Assembly: GCA_023267415.1 (NCBI GenBank)
Contig: JAHFNM010000005.1
Span: 1-33,158 of the forward strand
Length of the DNA: 33,158 nt
Direction of reading: 5' to 3'
Source of the DNA: Candidatus Nomurabacteria bacterium
GTDB taxonomy: Bacteria; Patescibacteriota; Minisyncoccia; Phycocordibacterales; UBA9973
Within the stretch, counting starts at the first letter, position 1, and the number at the start of each line of letters is the position of its first letter. The notes below the pieces were generated by a model, which saw only the letters and a list, made by a program, of their open reading frames with translations, did no database searches and was not told the origin of the DNA. Below, one piece after another: positions 1-8,114 of this stretch. Position numbers and translations under genes: made by a program.

Positions 1-1
1 A

Positions 2-2941
2 AAGCTCCAGGAAATTTCCGAGACTGCGCACGAAAAGGCATCTGCCGTCGAGCGCGAAAAACTCGAGAAGCGCCTCTCGCTCATCCGTTCGATGATCACT
101 TCGGGCATCCGTCCTGAATGGATGTTCCTCACCCGCATCCCTGTCATCCCACCAGCACTCCGCCCAATGGTGGCTCTTGAAGGTGGACGCCATGCGACTT
201 CCGACATCAACGATCTCTATCGCCGCGTGATCAACCGAAACAACCGTCTCCGCAAGCTCAAGGAAATCGGCGCGCCAGATGTTATCTTGCGCAACGAAAA
301 GCGAATCTTGCAGGAAGCTGTGGATGCGCTCATCGACAACTCGATCGCTCGCCAGAACGATTCTGTTGCCATGAACCAGGCACAGCGCCGCGCACTCAAA
401 TCTCTTTCCGACAACCTCAAATCAAAACAGGGTCTCTTCCGCCAGAACCTCCTCGGAAAGCGCGTGGACTACTCGGGACGCTCGGTGATCGTCGTGGGTC
501 CTACGCTCAAGCTTTCGCACTGCGGATTGCCGAAGCATATGGCACTCGAGCTCTTCCGTCCGTTCGTCATTTCAAAATTGATCGAAGGGGAACTTGCCTA
601 CAACATTCGCGGAGCGAACCGACTTATTGAAGACGGAATCCCTGAAGTTTGGGCGATCCTCGAAGAAGTGATCAAGGGCAAGCGTGTGCTCCTCAACCGT
701 GCACCGACGCTTCACCGTCTCGGTATTCAGGCCTTCCATCCGATCCTCATCGAAGGAAATGCTATCCAGGTTCACCCACTCGTGTGTGCGGCCTTCAACG
801 CCGACTTCGACGGAGACCAGATGGCAGTATACGTTCCGCTTTCTCGCGAAGCGCAGGCAGAGGCCGGCGATCGCATGGCATCGGAAAAGAACATTCTCAA
901 GCCGCAAAACGGCGAGCCGATCGTTTCAGCAAAGCTGCTCGACATCACGCTCGGTTGTTACTGGATGACGAAAGTAAATGCAAAGACCGAAGGCGAGCAG
1001 AAATCGTTCGGCAGCCCGAATCAGGCCATCACCGCATACGACCTCGATGCGATTTCTCTTCGCGAACCGATCAAAGTGCTCGGCACCGAAAAGGCAAAGT
1101 ATGCATTGTTCAACGGACAGCCGTTTGAGACGACCGTCGGACGCATTCTCTTCAACTCGATCCTTCCCGACGATTTCCCATTCGTGAACGAGACCGTTAG
1201 CCAGAAGCGCATCAACGCCCTCATCGATGAATTCATCATGCACTACGGCATCGAAGAAATGCCGCACCTCCTCGACAAGATCAAAGCATTCGGATTTAAG
1301 TACAGCACGCTCTCAGGTGTGACTTGGGGTATGGACAACGTCCGCGTGCCGGAAGGAAAGAAAGCAGTCGTTGCCAAGGGACGCGCAAGCCAGAAAGAAG
1401 TGGAAGACCAGTACAACGAAGGTCTCCTCTCCGAAGAAGAGCGCTACCGCAAGGTGATCGAAATCTGGGAAGGCACCAAGGGCGAGATCGAAAAACTCCT
1501 CCCTGCCACCCTCGATCCAAACGGCTCAATGTCAGACATGCTTCTCTCACAGGCTCGCGGTTCGATGAGTAACCTCACGCAGATGGCCGGAATGAAAGGA
1601 ATGATCGTCAACCCATCGGGACGCACGATCGACTTCCCGATCATCCCGTCTTTCAAGGAAGGATTTTCTCCGATCGAATACTTCATTTGTACTCACGGTT
1701 CTCGTAAGGGTCTCGCCGACACGGCGCTCAACACTGCGAAGGCCGGATATCTCACTCGCCGTCTCGTAGACGTCGCGCAAGATGTCGTGATCACCGAAGA
1801 AGACTGTGGAACCAAGGATGGAAAGATGATGAAGAAAGACAACGTGCTCGGAATCGAAATTCCGATCAGCAAGCTTCTTCGTGGACGCATCCTTGCCGCC
1901 GATCTTAAGGACAAGGAAGGCAAGGTCATCCACAAGCGCGGATATCTCATCACCAAAGAAGAGGCAATGAACATCGAGAAGATGGGTATCACGGAAGCAT
2001 TCGTGCGCTCGCCGCTCGCATGTAAGACCATCTACGGAATCTGTCAGTCATGTTACGGTCTCGACCTCGGACGCAACCACCTCGTAAAAGTCGGTGAAGC
2101 TGTCGGTATCGTTGCCGCACAGGCGATCGGTGAGCCGGGAACGCAGCTCACGCTTCGAACCTTCCACGCCGGAGGTCTCGCAGGTGTGGACATCACGGCA
2201 GGTCTTCCTCGCGTCGAAGAAATCTTCGAGCGCCGACTTCCAAAGAACCCGGCTGTTGTCGTGCATGAAGACGGCACGGTCATCGACATTCGCATCAACA
2301 CTTCCGAGCGCTCAATCGTTGTTTTGCACGACACCAAGGTGGACGGCAAACCAAACGAAACGATCTACGAATTGCCTCCGCATCGTCAGCCGATCGTGGC
2401 AAAGGGCGACAACGTAGTGAAGGGCCAGCTTATGACCGACGGATCTGCAGATATTGCCGAGATCTTCAAGCATGGCGGTCACGAAAAAGCCGAGGAATAC
2501 ATCATTCACGAAATCAACAAAGTGTACGAATTGCAGGGTGCATCGATCTCGCGCAAGCACATTGAGATCATCATCCGCCAAATGTTCTCACGCCGAAAGA
2601 TCAAGGACGCAGGTGAATCAGGATTCTCTCCAAGCGAGATCGTGGAAGCTGTTGAGCTTCTCGATGAGAACGTCATGCTCAAGGCAAAGGGACTCACTGA
2701 GGCCAAGGCCGAAGCTCTCGTGCTCGGAATCTCCGAGACTGCGCTTACGACCAAATCTTGGCTCTCTGCAGCATCCTTCCAGAACACCAACCGCGTGCTC
2801 ATCACCAACGCGATTCGCGGTGGGGTAGACACACTTCGCGGTCTTAAGGAAAACGTCATCATTGGACGCCTCATCCCAGCAGGTACCGGATACGTGGACA
2901 AGCGCACTGACAAAAAAGAAGAAACCGAAGAAGAGAAATAA
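2..2941 (+). CDS. rpoC: RNA polymerase beta' subunit, 3' portion (5' end outside window)
   Basis: The reading frame is open from base 2, so the N-terminal part (clamp and first zinc site) lies upstream of the window and about 979 codons are visible. The catalytic NADFDGD motif, whose aspartates hold the active-site magnesium, is at 797-817. The bridge-helix region (GSRKGLADTALNTAKAGYL) starts near 1700, and the trigger-loop sequence GEAVGIVAAQAIGEPGTQL lies near 2093. The second zinc site is a Cys at 1805 plus a Cys-x6-Cys-x2-Cys cluster at 2021-2053. The protein ends in a short acidic/lysine tail with a TAA stop. As the beta' subunit of the core enzyme it carries half of the active site. The gene is followed within 15 bp by a dispersed 75-bp palindromic repeat and then dnaG. 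Nothing suggests damage. Confidence 0.98.
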   Translation, partial: KLQEISETAHEKASAVEREKLEKRLSLIRSMITSGIRPEWMFLTRIPVIPPALRPMVALEGGRHATSDINDLYRRVINRNNRLRKLKEIGAPDVILRNEKRILQEAVDALIDNSIARQNDSVAMNQAQRRALKSLSDNLKSKQGLFRQNLLGKRVDYSGRSVIVVGPTLKLSHCGLPKHMALELFRPFVISKLIEGELAYNIRGANRLIEDGIPEVWAILEEVIKGKRVLLNRAPTLHRLGIQAFHPILIEGNAIQVHPLVCAAFNADFDGDQMAVYVPLSREAQAEAGDRMASEKNILKPQNGEPIVSAKLLDITLGCYWMTKVNAKTEGEQKSFGSPNQAITAYDLDAISLREPIKVLGTEKAKYALFNGQPFETTVGRILFNSILPDDFPFVNETVSQKRINALIDEFIMHYGIEEMPHLLDKIKAFGFKYSTLSGVTWGMDNVRVPEGKKAVVAKGRASQKEVEDQYNEGLLSEEERYRKVIEIWEGTKGEIEKLLPATLDPNGSMSDMLLSQARGSMSNLTQMAGMKGMIVNPSGRTIDFPIIPSFKEGFSPIEYFICTHGSRKGLADTALNTAKAGYLTRRLVDVAQDVVITEEDCGTKDGKMMKKDNVLGIEIPISKLLRGRILAADLKDKEGKVIHKRGYLITKEEAMNIEKMGITEAFVRSPLACKTIYGICQSCYGLDLGRNHLVKVGEAVGIVAAQAIGEPGTQLTLRTFHAGGLAGVDITAGLPRVEEIFERRLPKNPAVVVHEDGTVIDIRINTSERSIVVLHDTKVDGKPNETIYELPPHRQPIVAKGDNVVKGQLMTDGSADIAEIFKHGGHEKAEEYIIHEINKVYELQGASISRKHIEIIIRQMFSRRKIKDAGESGFSPSEIVEAVELLDENVMLKAKGLTEAKAEALVLGISETALTTKSWLSAASFQNTNRVLITNAIRGGVDTLRGLKENVIIGRLIPAGTGYVDKRTDKKEETEEEK

Positions 2942-2955
2942 GAGTTCTATAACTG

Positions 2956-3030
2956 TGTCATTCCAGGCTCGACCCGGAATCCACGAAGAGATTCTAAAAT
3001 CATGGATGCCGGACCGCGGTCCGGCATGAC
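2956..3030. repeat. 75-bp dispersed palindromic repeat, copy 1
   Basis: The element starts TGTCATTCC and ends GGCATGAC, so its ends are inverted repeats. It holds two hairpins separated by ATCCACGAAGA; the 3' one (GCCGGACC GC GGTCCGGC, 3008-3025) is a perfect palindrome. A second copy of exactly the same length and layout is at 23395-23469, and a partial one is at 10998-11060. It fills almost the whole rpoC-dnaG gap and might act as a terminator or mRNA-processing hairpin, but it has no U-tract. Confidence 0.8.
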
Positions 3031-3043
3031 GCGATGACTCCGC

Positions 3044-4831
3044 ATGATGTCATCCTCATCCGTAGAAAAAATCAAAGAAAAACTCTCGATTGTCGATGTT
3101 GTTTCTTCCTACCTGAAACTCGAAAAAGCCGGATCAAACTACAAGGCGATCTGTCCCTTTCATAACGAAAAATCTCCTTCGTTCTTCATCTCTCCGGGCC
3201 GAAGCAGCTACTACTGCTTCGGTTGCGGGGCGAAAGGGGACATCTTCTCATTCGTCGAGCAATTCGAAGGACTTGATTTCAAGGGCGCACTCCAGACACT
3301 GGCCAAGCGCGCCGGCGTTGAGCTTGAGGCTTATCGCGGAAGCGATCCGAAAGAGCGCAATGAAAAAGATCGTCTGTACGAATTGATGGAGCATGCGACG
3401 CGTTTCTACGAAACGCAGTTTGCTGAAAACGCCGAAGCAAAGGCATACATCGAAAGCCGGGGACTTACCGCAGAGAGCATCAAACATTTCCGCATCGGAT
3501 TTGCGCCCGCAGACTGGCGCAAGCTCACCGACGCACTCCGCGCATCGGGATTTACCGATGCCGAGATCGTTTCTTCTGGATTGGCAAAGCATCCCGACGA
3601 CAAGCCGCAAGGGGAAATATACGACCGCTTCCGCGACCGCGTGATGTTTCCGATCGGCGACTCCGGAGCGCGCATCATCGCATTTTCTGGACGCCTGCTT
3701 CATGATGACGGCTCCGGCGTGCAAGGCAAATACATCAACTCTCCCGAGACTCCGATATTCAAAAAAGGTTCCGTGCTCTACGGACTCGATAAGGCAAAGT
3801 TTGAGATCAGAAAGCGCGATAGTGCGATCCTCGTCGAAGGACAGATGGATCTCGTGCTCTCGCATCAGGCCGGATTCTCGAACACTGTTGCCTCAAGTGG
3901 CACAGCGCTCGGCGATTCGTTACTCTCAGATGCAGGTCTTGGAGCGCTCTCCGGACTTGGACAGGTGCACGCGCTTTCCAAAAATCTCGTCATTGCATTC
4001 GATGCGGACAAGGCTGGCATGAAGGCTGCAGGTCGCGCAGAAAAGATCGGACTATCGATCGGCATGAACGTGAAAGTCGCTAAGCTTCCAAAGGATATGG
4101 ATCCAGCCGATGTCATTCGCACGGAAGGCGCAGGGCAGTGGAAGAAGATTATCGACGGAGCGCAGCATATCGTCCTCTTTTATCTCTCCGTGCTCGCCGA
4201 ATCACAACTCACCGAACATACCCGCATGCGTGCAGTTCGTGATAAAATTCTTCCATACATTGCCGTTATGCCTTCGGCTGTCGAGCGCGTCCACTTCATT
4301 CGCGAAATTCACCTCAAAACCGGCATTCCGGAAGAGGCGCTCGCCGAAGACGTGATTCGCCTGATGTCGAATGCAGAATATATTCCTAGGCCCGCTCCTA
4401 CCGCCGCTCCGCAGTCCCGCGAAGCTTCCCGCACTACCCGAATCGAAGAGAGACTGTTTGGCATCCTCCTTTGGCAAGAACAACTCTCTCCCGCTCACAT
4501 TGATACTGAAGCCGTTCGAAAAAGACTGAAGGAGATCATCGGAGAAGCTCGGTTCAAGGAATTGTATGAAAGCGCTGAAGAAAAGAAACAGGAACGCATA
4601 TTCGAAGTCGAGTCGCTCTACGAAGATCCCGTCCGACTGGCAAGAGACGCAGAAGAACTACTCGACAATCTTGAAGAAGAATCGCTCGGCAGAGAACTCG
4701 AAGAACTAATGGCCAAAATGACCGAAGCTGAACGTTCAGAAGGAAGTACCTCAATTGCCGACATACTGGAAAAATCGCAAGCAATCACCAACCGCCTCAA
4801 TACCATTAAAAATAGTCGCTTTAAGAATTAA
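3044..4831 (+). CDS. dnaG: DNA primase
   Basis: DnaG makes the RNA primers for replication. The 595-aa product has the standard order of domains. The N-terminal CHC2 zinc finger has C37, H40, C58 and C61 (CPFH...CFGC). The TOPRIM catalytic domain has an EGQMD motif near residue 265 and the DAD metal-binding pair at D320/D322. A C-terminal region follows, rich in acidic and coiled-coil stretches, where the helicase-binding domain is expected. There are two adjacent ATG codons (3044, 3047) and neither has a Shine-Dalgarno sequence; a repeat element ends 13 bp upstream. The stop lies 7 bp before the rpoD start, so the two genes are probably co-transcribed, echoing the dnaG-rpoD pairing known in many bacteria. 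Length is within the family range. Confidence 0.96.
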   Translation: MMSSSSVEKIKEKLSIVDVVSSYLKLEKAGSNYKAICPFHNEKSPSFFISPGRSSYYCFGCGAKGDIFSFVEQFEGLDFKGALQTLAKRAGVELEAYRGSDPKERNEKDRLYELMEHATRFYETQFAENAEAKAYIESRGLTAESIKHFRIGFAPADWRKLTDALRASGFTDAEIVSSGLAKHPDDKPQGEIYDRFRDRVMFPIGDSGARIIAFSGRLLHDDGSGVQGKYINSPETPIFKKGSVLYGLDKAKFEIRKRDSAILVEGQMDLVLSHQAGFSNTVASSGTALGDSLLSDAGLGALSGLGQVHALSKNLVIAFDADKAGMKAAGRAEKIGLSIGMNVKVAKLPKDMDPADVIRTEGAGQWKKIIDGAQHIVLFYLSVLAESQLTEHTRMRAVRDKILPYIAVMPSAVERVHFIREIHLKTGIPEEALAEDVIRLMSNAEYIPRPAPTAAPQSREASRTTRIEERLFGILLWQEQLSPAHIDTEAVRKRLKEIIGEARFKELYESAEEKKQERIFEVESLYEDPVRLARDAEELLDNLEEESLGRELEELMAKMTEAERSEGSTSIADILEKSQAITNRLNTIKNSRFKN

Positions 4832-4838
4832 TAAACCC

Positions 4839-6140
4839 ATGGCCAAGAAAAAAGTCATACAAAAGAAAAAAGTGATCATAAAAAAAACGACGGTAAAGAA
4901 GGCGGTCAAGAAAGCTGTGAAAAAACCGATCAAAAAAATCGTCAAGAAGCCAGCGAAGAAAGTAGTGGTCAAAAAGCCCGCAAAGGCCAAGAAGCCCCTA
5001 AAGGTAAAAAAGCCTAAGGCTATAAAGTCGAACGGTGCTATCACCGCCGGCCGAGCAAACGTCAAAAAATCCAAGGCAAATCTCTCGCCACTTGAGCGTT
5101 CAGCCGAACTCGTAGCAAAGGGTCGCAAGCGCGGATTCATCACATTCGACGAGATTCTTCGCTCGTTCCCAAACATTGAGACCGATATCGACTTTCTCGA
5201 CGTTCTCTACGATCAGCTCAACACCGCCGGCATCGACGTTCTTGAAGGTGGAAACCTTCTCGACATCGACACTATCGAAGGAGGCAAGGACGAGAAGCAC
5301 GATCCAAGCTACGACTCCATCCAAATGTACCTCAAGGAGATCGGTCAGTATCCGCTCATCCACGCTGCCGAAGAAAAGGATCTTGCTCGCCGAATCGAAG
5401 CAGGGGACTTGGAAGCCAAGAATCTCCTTGCTCGCGCAAACCTTCGCCTCGTCGTTTCGATCGCCAAGAAATACGTGGGACGCTCGAGCGATCTCACACT
5501 CCTCGACCTTATTCAGGAAGGAAACCTCGGTCTCTTCAAGGCTGTAGAAAAATTCGACTGGACAAAGGGTTACAAATTCTCGACCTACGCGACATGGTGG
5601 ATCCGCCAGTCGATCACTCGCGCGCTTGCCGACCAGTCCCGCACCATCCGCATTCCCGTGCACATGGTTGAGACCATTTCAAAATACAAGCAAGTCTACC
5701 GCCGTCTCGCTCAAGACCTTGGACGTGATCCACTCGCCGAAGAGATCGCGATCGAAATGGGAATCGATGTGGAAAAAGTCCATGTGATCGAAAACATTTC
5801 GCAGGATACCGTCTCACTCGAACAGCCGATCGGCGACGACGATGAGAAGTCGACCCGCGGTGAATTCATCGCTGACGACAAGATCCTCCGTCCCGACCAG
5901 GATGCAAGCTACCGCATCCTTCAGGACCAGGTCCGCAGCGTGCTCGACGAACTCTCTCCAAAGGAGCGTAAGATCCTTGAGATGCGCTACGGTCTCTCCG
6001 ATGGCGTCCAGCACACGCTCGAAGAAGTAGGAACCGAATTCGGCGTCACCCGCGAACGTATCCGCCAAATCGAAGCCAAAGTGCATGAAAAGCTTCGCAC
6101 CCACGAGCGCATCCTTCGACTCAAAAATTACTTCGACTAA
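4839..6140 (+). CDS. rpoD: Primary sigma factor (sigma70/RpoD) with lysine-rich N-terminal extension
   Basis: Start chosen at ATG 4839, directly after dnaG; the frame is open further upstream but that part overlaps dnaG. Product 433 aa. Residues 2-66 are an unstructured, strongly basic head built of KK/AKK/PAKK units (for example KKAVKKAVKKPIKKIVKK), like histone H1 tails. Then come region 1.2 (YLKEIGQYPLI), region 2 with the -10 recognition helix (YKFSTYATWWIRQSITRAL), region 3, and region 4 with the -35 helix-turn-helix (GVTRERIRQIEAKVHEKL). The conserved regions look intact, so it should recognise TTGACA/TATAAT promoters, which fits the many such sites seen in this window. The basic head probably binds DNA without sequence preference; that is inference. 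Confidence 0.96.
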   Translation: MAKKKVIQKKKVIIKKTTVKKAVKKAVKKPIKKIVKKPAKKVVVKKPAKAKKPLKVKKPKAIKSNGAITAGRANVKKSKANLSPLERSAELVAKGRKRGFITFDEILRSFPNIETDIDFLDVLYDQLNTAGIDVLEGGNLLDIDTIEGGKDEKHDPSYDSIQMYLKEIGQYPLIHAAEEKDLARRIEAGDLEAKNLLARANLRLVVSIAKKYVGRSSDLTLLDLIQEGNLGLFKAVEKFDWTKGYKFSTYATWWIRQSITRALADQSRTIRIPVHMVETISKYKQVYRRLAQDLGRDPLAEEIAIEMGIDVEKVHVIENISQDTVSLEQPIGDDDEKSTRGEFIADDKILRPDQDASYRILQDQVRSVLDELSPKERKILEMRYGLSDGVQHTLEEVGTEFGVTRERIRQIEAKVHEKLRTHERILRLKNYFD

Positions 6141-6378
6141 CCCTCTCCTTATTGAGGAGAGGGTCGACTCGTAATCGAGCGGGGTGAGGTGATCGCATCT
6201 CTCATTTACCCTCACCAGGTGAGTGTAAAGCGGGTAAGGTCTAATGGGACGCCGGGATGTGATTACACATTCTCGTTGCCCTCACAGAGGGCGCCGGTAG
6301 GATTACCTTCTCGTTGCCCGCTAAAGGGACGCCGGGATGTGATTACACATTCTCGTTGTCCACAGATTTGCCTTTGCG
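6141..6378. repeat. Intergenic palindromic and direct-repeat block
   Basis: This gap after rpoD opens with a 9-bp stem hairpin (CCCTCTCCT/AGGAGAGGG, 6141-6163) that may end rpoD transcription, though a U-tract is missing. A GGGGTGAGGTGAT segment follows, of a type also found at 15829-15939. Two perfect 33-bp direct repeats lie at 6246-6278 and 6326-6358 (start-to-start 80 bp), with a degenerate third copy at about 6290-6318 between them. No coding signal was seen. Confidence 0.7.
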
Positions 6379-6382
6379 TATG

Positions 6383-6408
6383 TTGCATGGTCTAAAATTT
6401 GATATAAT
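6383..6408 (+). promoter_or_regulatory. Promoter with extended -10 for the DUF378 gene
   Basis: The -10 box is TATAAT at 6403-6408, preceded by TG at 6400-6401, giving the extended -10 TGATATAAT. A -35-like TTGCAT at 6383 is only 14 bp away, so the extended -10 probably does most of the work. The same nonamer TGATATAAT is used at 8885-8893. Confidence 0.65.
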
Positions 6409-6427
6409 TAAAAGGTCAAGATTTTTA

Positions 6428-6439
6428 GCCCTTCGGGGC
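6428..6439 (+). other. 5'-UTR UUCG-tetraloop hairpin
   Basis: GCCC TTCG GGGC forms a short, very stable hairpin with a C(UUCG)G tetraloop between the promoter and the DUF378 start. It could stabilise the mRNA 5' end. Confidence 0.5.
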
Positions 6440-6490
6440 GACCATTATTAGTTAGTGTGCCAGTATATTTTTATGATGAAAGGATGTGGA

Positions 6491-6709
6491 ATGCATAAGC
6501 TCTCAGGAGCTCTCGTATTTATCGGAGGTCTTAACTGGGGTCTTGTCGGAATCGGCATGCTCATGGGTAGCGACTGGAACGTCGTTCACATGATCCTCGG
6601 ATCATGGCCAACAGTTGAGGCTATCGTATACGTGGTTGTTGGTATCGCAGCGATCATGATGCTCGTTGGATGCAAGTGTGCAAAGTGCAAGGCTGCAGCA
6701 ACTATGTAA
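6491..6709 (+). CDS. Small DUF378 (YuzA-like) membrane protein
   Basis: The sequence HKLSGALVFIGGLNWGLVGI matches the DUF378 pattern (a hydrophobic helix with GxxNWGLxG). Start chosen at ATG 6491 because AAAGGA at 6479-6484 is placed 6 bp upstream as a ribosome-binding site; GTG 6455 and ATG 6473/6476 are in-frame alternatives. Product 72 aa with two membrane helices, the second being the valine- and isoleucine-rich stretch before the end. It finishes with a cysteine cluster (GCKCAKCK) that is not part of the usual family core and could bind metal or form disulfides. Function of DUF378 is unknown. It is a single-gene unit with its own promoter and a strong terminator just downstream. Confidence 0.8.
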   Translation: MHKLSGALVFIGGLNWGLVGIGMLMGSDWNVVHMILGSWPTVEAIVYVVVGIAAIMMLVGCKCAKCKAAATM

Positions 6710-6727
6710 TATTGGTTTTTTTTCAAG

Positions 6728-6762
6728 AAAAGGCCGATTTCGCTTCGCGAAATCGGCCTTTT
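6728..6762 (+). terminator. Intrinsic terminator after the DUF378 gene
   Basis: A 16-bp perfect stem (6728-6743 with 6747-6762) with loop TTC. The A-run on the left and T-run on the right make it able to work in both directions. Confidence 0.9.
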
Positions 6763-6830
6763 CTCTAACTCATTTTTATGCTAGATTGAAGTGCAATCGC
6801 ACCCGCCTCGGAAGCTCGCATTCGCCCAAA

Positions 6831-8075
6831 ATGGACTCTATCTTCAACGCTATTTTCTATGCTTTTACCTTCTGCGCAGTCTACGTGGAGATCTTCTTTC
6901 TCTTCACTTTTTTGGAGCGTCGGGGGGAAATCGTCACCAAGCTCGACGATCGGCCTGATCGCGTGTATCCAAGTGTGACTGTGATCGTGCCATGTTGGAA
7001 CGAAGAGAATACCGTTCAAGGCACTGTCGACTCTCTCCTCGGCCTCGACTACCCAAAGGATAAGCTCCACATCATGCTTGTGGACGATGGATCGACCGAC
7101 AACACATGGAAGGTCCTCCAGGGATTTACGGAAACCCCAAACATTCAAATATTTCAAAAGGAAAACGGAGGAAAGCACACTGCCATGAATTTGGGTATCA
7201 CTCACGCGACGACGGACTTTATCGGTTGTCTCGACGCCGATTCATTTGTCACTCCGAGCGCGCTCAAGCGCATGATCCCGTACTTCGATGAGCCTGATGT
7301 TATGGCAGTGTCACCATCGATCATTGTAGACGATCCTAAGCGCCATATCGAATGGGCACAGAAGATCGAGTATCAGCTCTCCGTATACATCAAAAAAATG
7401 CTCGGCCTCATGAACGGCATACATGTCACTCCTGGACCGTTTTCAATCTACCGAACAGCCGTATTTAGGAATCTTGGCTTGTATAAGCTCGCACACAAGA
7501 CCGAAGACATGGAGATCGCCTACCGCATGCACGAACACGGCTATCGCATCGAGCAGTGTCATGATGCCGTCGTGAACACCAAGACGCCTCCAACGATATA
7601 CAAGCTCTACAAGCAACGCTTGCGCTGGATCTACGGCTTCATCAATAATACGATCGATTACCGCCGCCTCCTGTTCCGTAAAAAATATGGAACCTTCGCA
7701 TTATTTACCGTTCCTGCCGGAATCGTCTCGATCTTTGCCGCATCGTACCTGTTTATTTTCATGATCTATTCCTGGGGGAAGATCTTGATTCAGAAGATAT
7801 TGCAGATTCAAGCCGTGGGTGTCCAAGCCAGTGCCAGTCCGCACTTTTCTTTCGATTGGTTCTTCGTCAGTACGCACGCCCTTGTGTTTATTTCTATCAT
7901 TCTGTATGGATTTGTATTCCTCTCGCTGCTCATCGGGTCTAAGATGGCAACAGGGAAGTTCCGCCCGTCTTTTGCCATGGTGTGGTACATTGTTATCTAC
8001 AGCATCATAGCGCCGGTATGGATCATTAGCGCGATCTGGAATACGGTGGCGCGGCGGGAGACAGCCTGGCGATAG
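6831..8075 (+). CDS. Membrane glycosyltransferase, family GT2 (processive polysaccharide synthase type)
   Basis: Start chosen at ATG 6831 (MDSIFNAIF); an in-frame ATG at 6666 lies inside the upstream gene and terminator. The 414-aa product starts with one membrane helix and then a GT-A domain: VTVIVPCWNEE, VDDGST near residue 84 (UDP binding), LDADS at 135-137 (metal/DxD), TEDME near 224 (catalytic base) and a QRLRW (Q/RxxRW) motif near 262. Two or three more helices follow at the C-terminus. This is the layout of PgaC, NodC and hyaluronan-synthase-like enzymes that polymerise and export a beta-linked sugar chain at the inner membrane. The exact sugar cannot be read from sequence. No PgaA/B or other export partners are nearby. 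Confidence 0.88.
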   Translation: MDSIFNAIFYAFTFCAVYVEIFFLFTFLERRGEIVTKLDDRPDRVYPSVTVIVPCWNEENTVQGTVDSLLGLDYPKDKLHIMLVDDGSTDNTWKVLQGFTETPNIQIFQKENGGKHTAMNLGITHATTDFIGCLDADSFVTPSALKRMIPYFDEPDVMAVSPSIIVDDPKRHIEWAQKIEYQLSVYIKKMLGLMNGIHVTPGPFSIYRTAVFRNLGLYKLAHKTEDMEIAYRMHEHGYRIEQCHDAVVNTKTPPTIYKLYKQRLRWIYGFINNTIDYRRLLFRKKYGTFALFTVPAGIVSIFAASYLFIFMIYSWGKILIQKILQIQAVGVQASASPHFSFDWFFVSTHALVFISIILYGFVFLSLLIGSKMATGKFRPSFAMVWYIVIYSIIAPVWIISAIWNTVARRETAWR

Positions 8076-8078
8076 TAT

Positions 8079-8113
8079 CCAATTACGAATTACAAATGAG
8101 GAATTAAGAATTT
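8079..8113 (+). repeat. Period-7 repeat array (NNAATTA) abutting a start codon
   Basis: Five consecutive heptamers, CCAATTA CGAATTA CAAATGA GGAATTA AGAATTT, fill almost all the gap between the glycosyltransferase stop and the next ATG at 8115. Other period-7 arrays with different cores are at 11803, 31924 and 32086. Confidence 0.75.
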
Positions 8114-8114
8114 T

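Noticed and set aside
6189..6395. 68-aa ORF in the repeat block after rpoD
   Set aside because: It consists of translated direct repeats and has no start signal.
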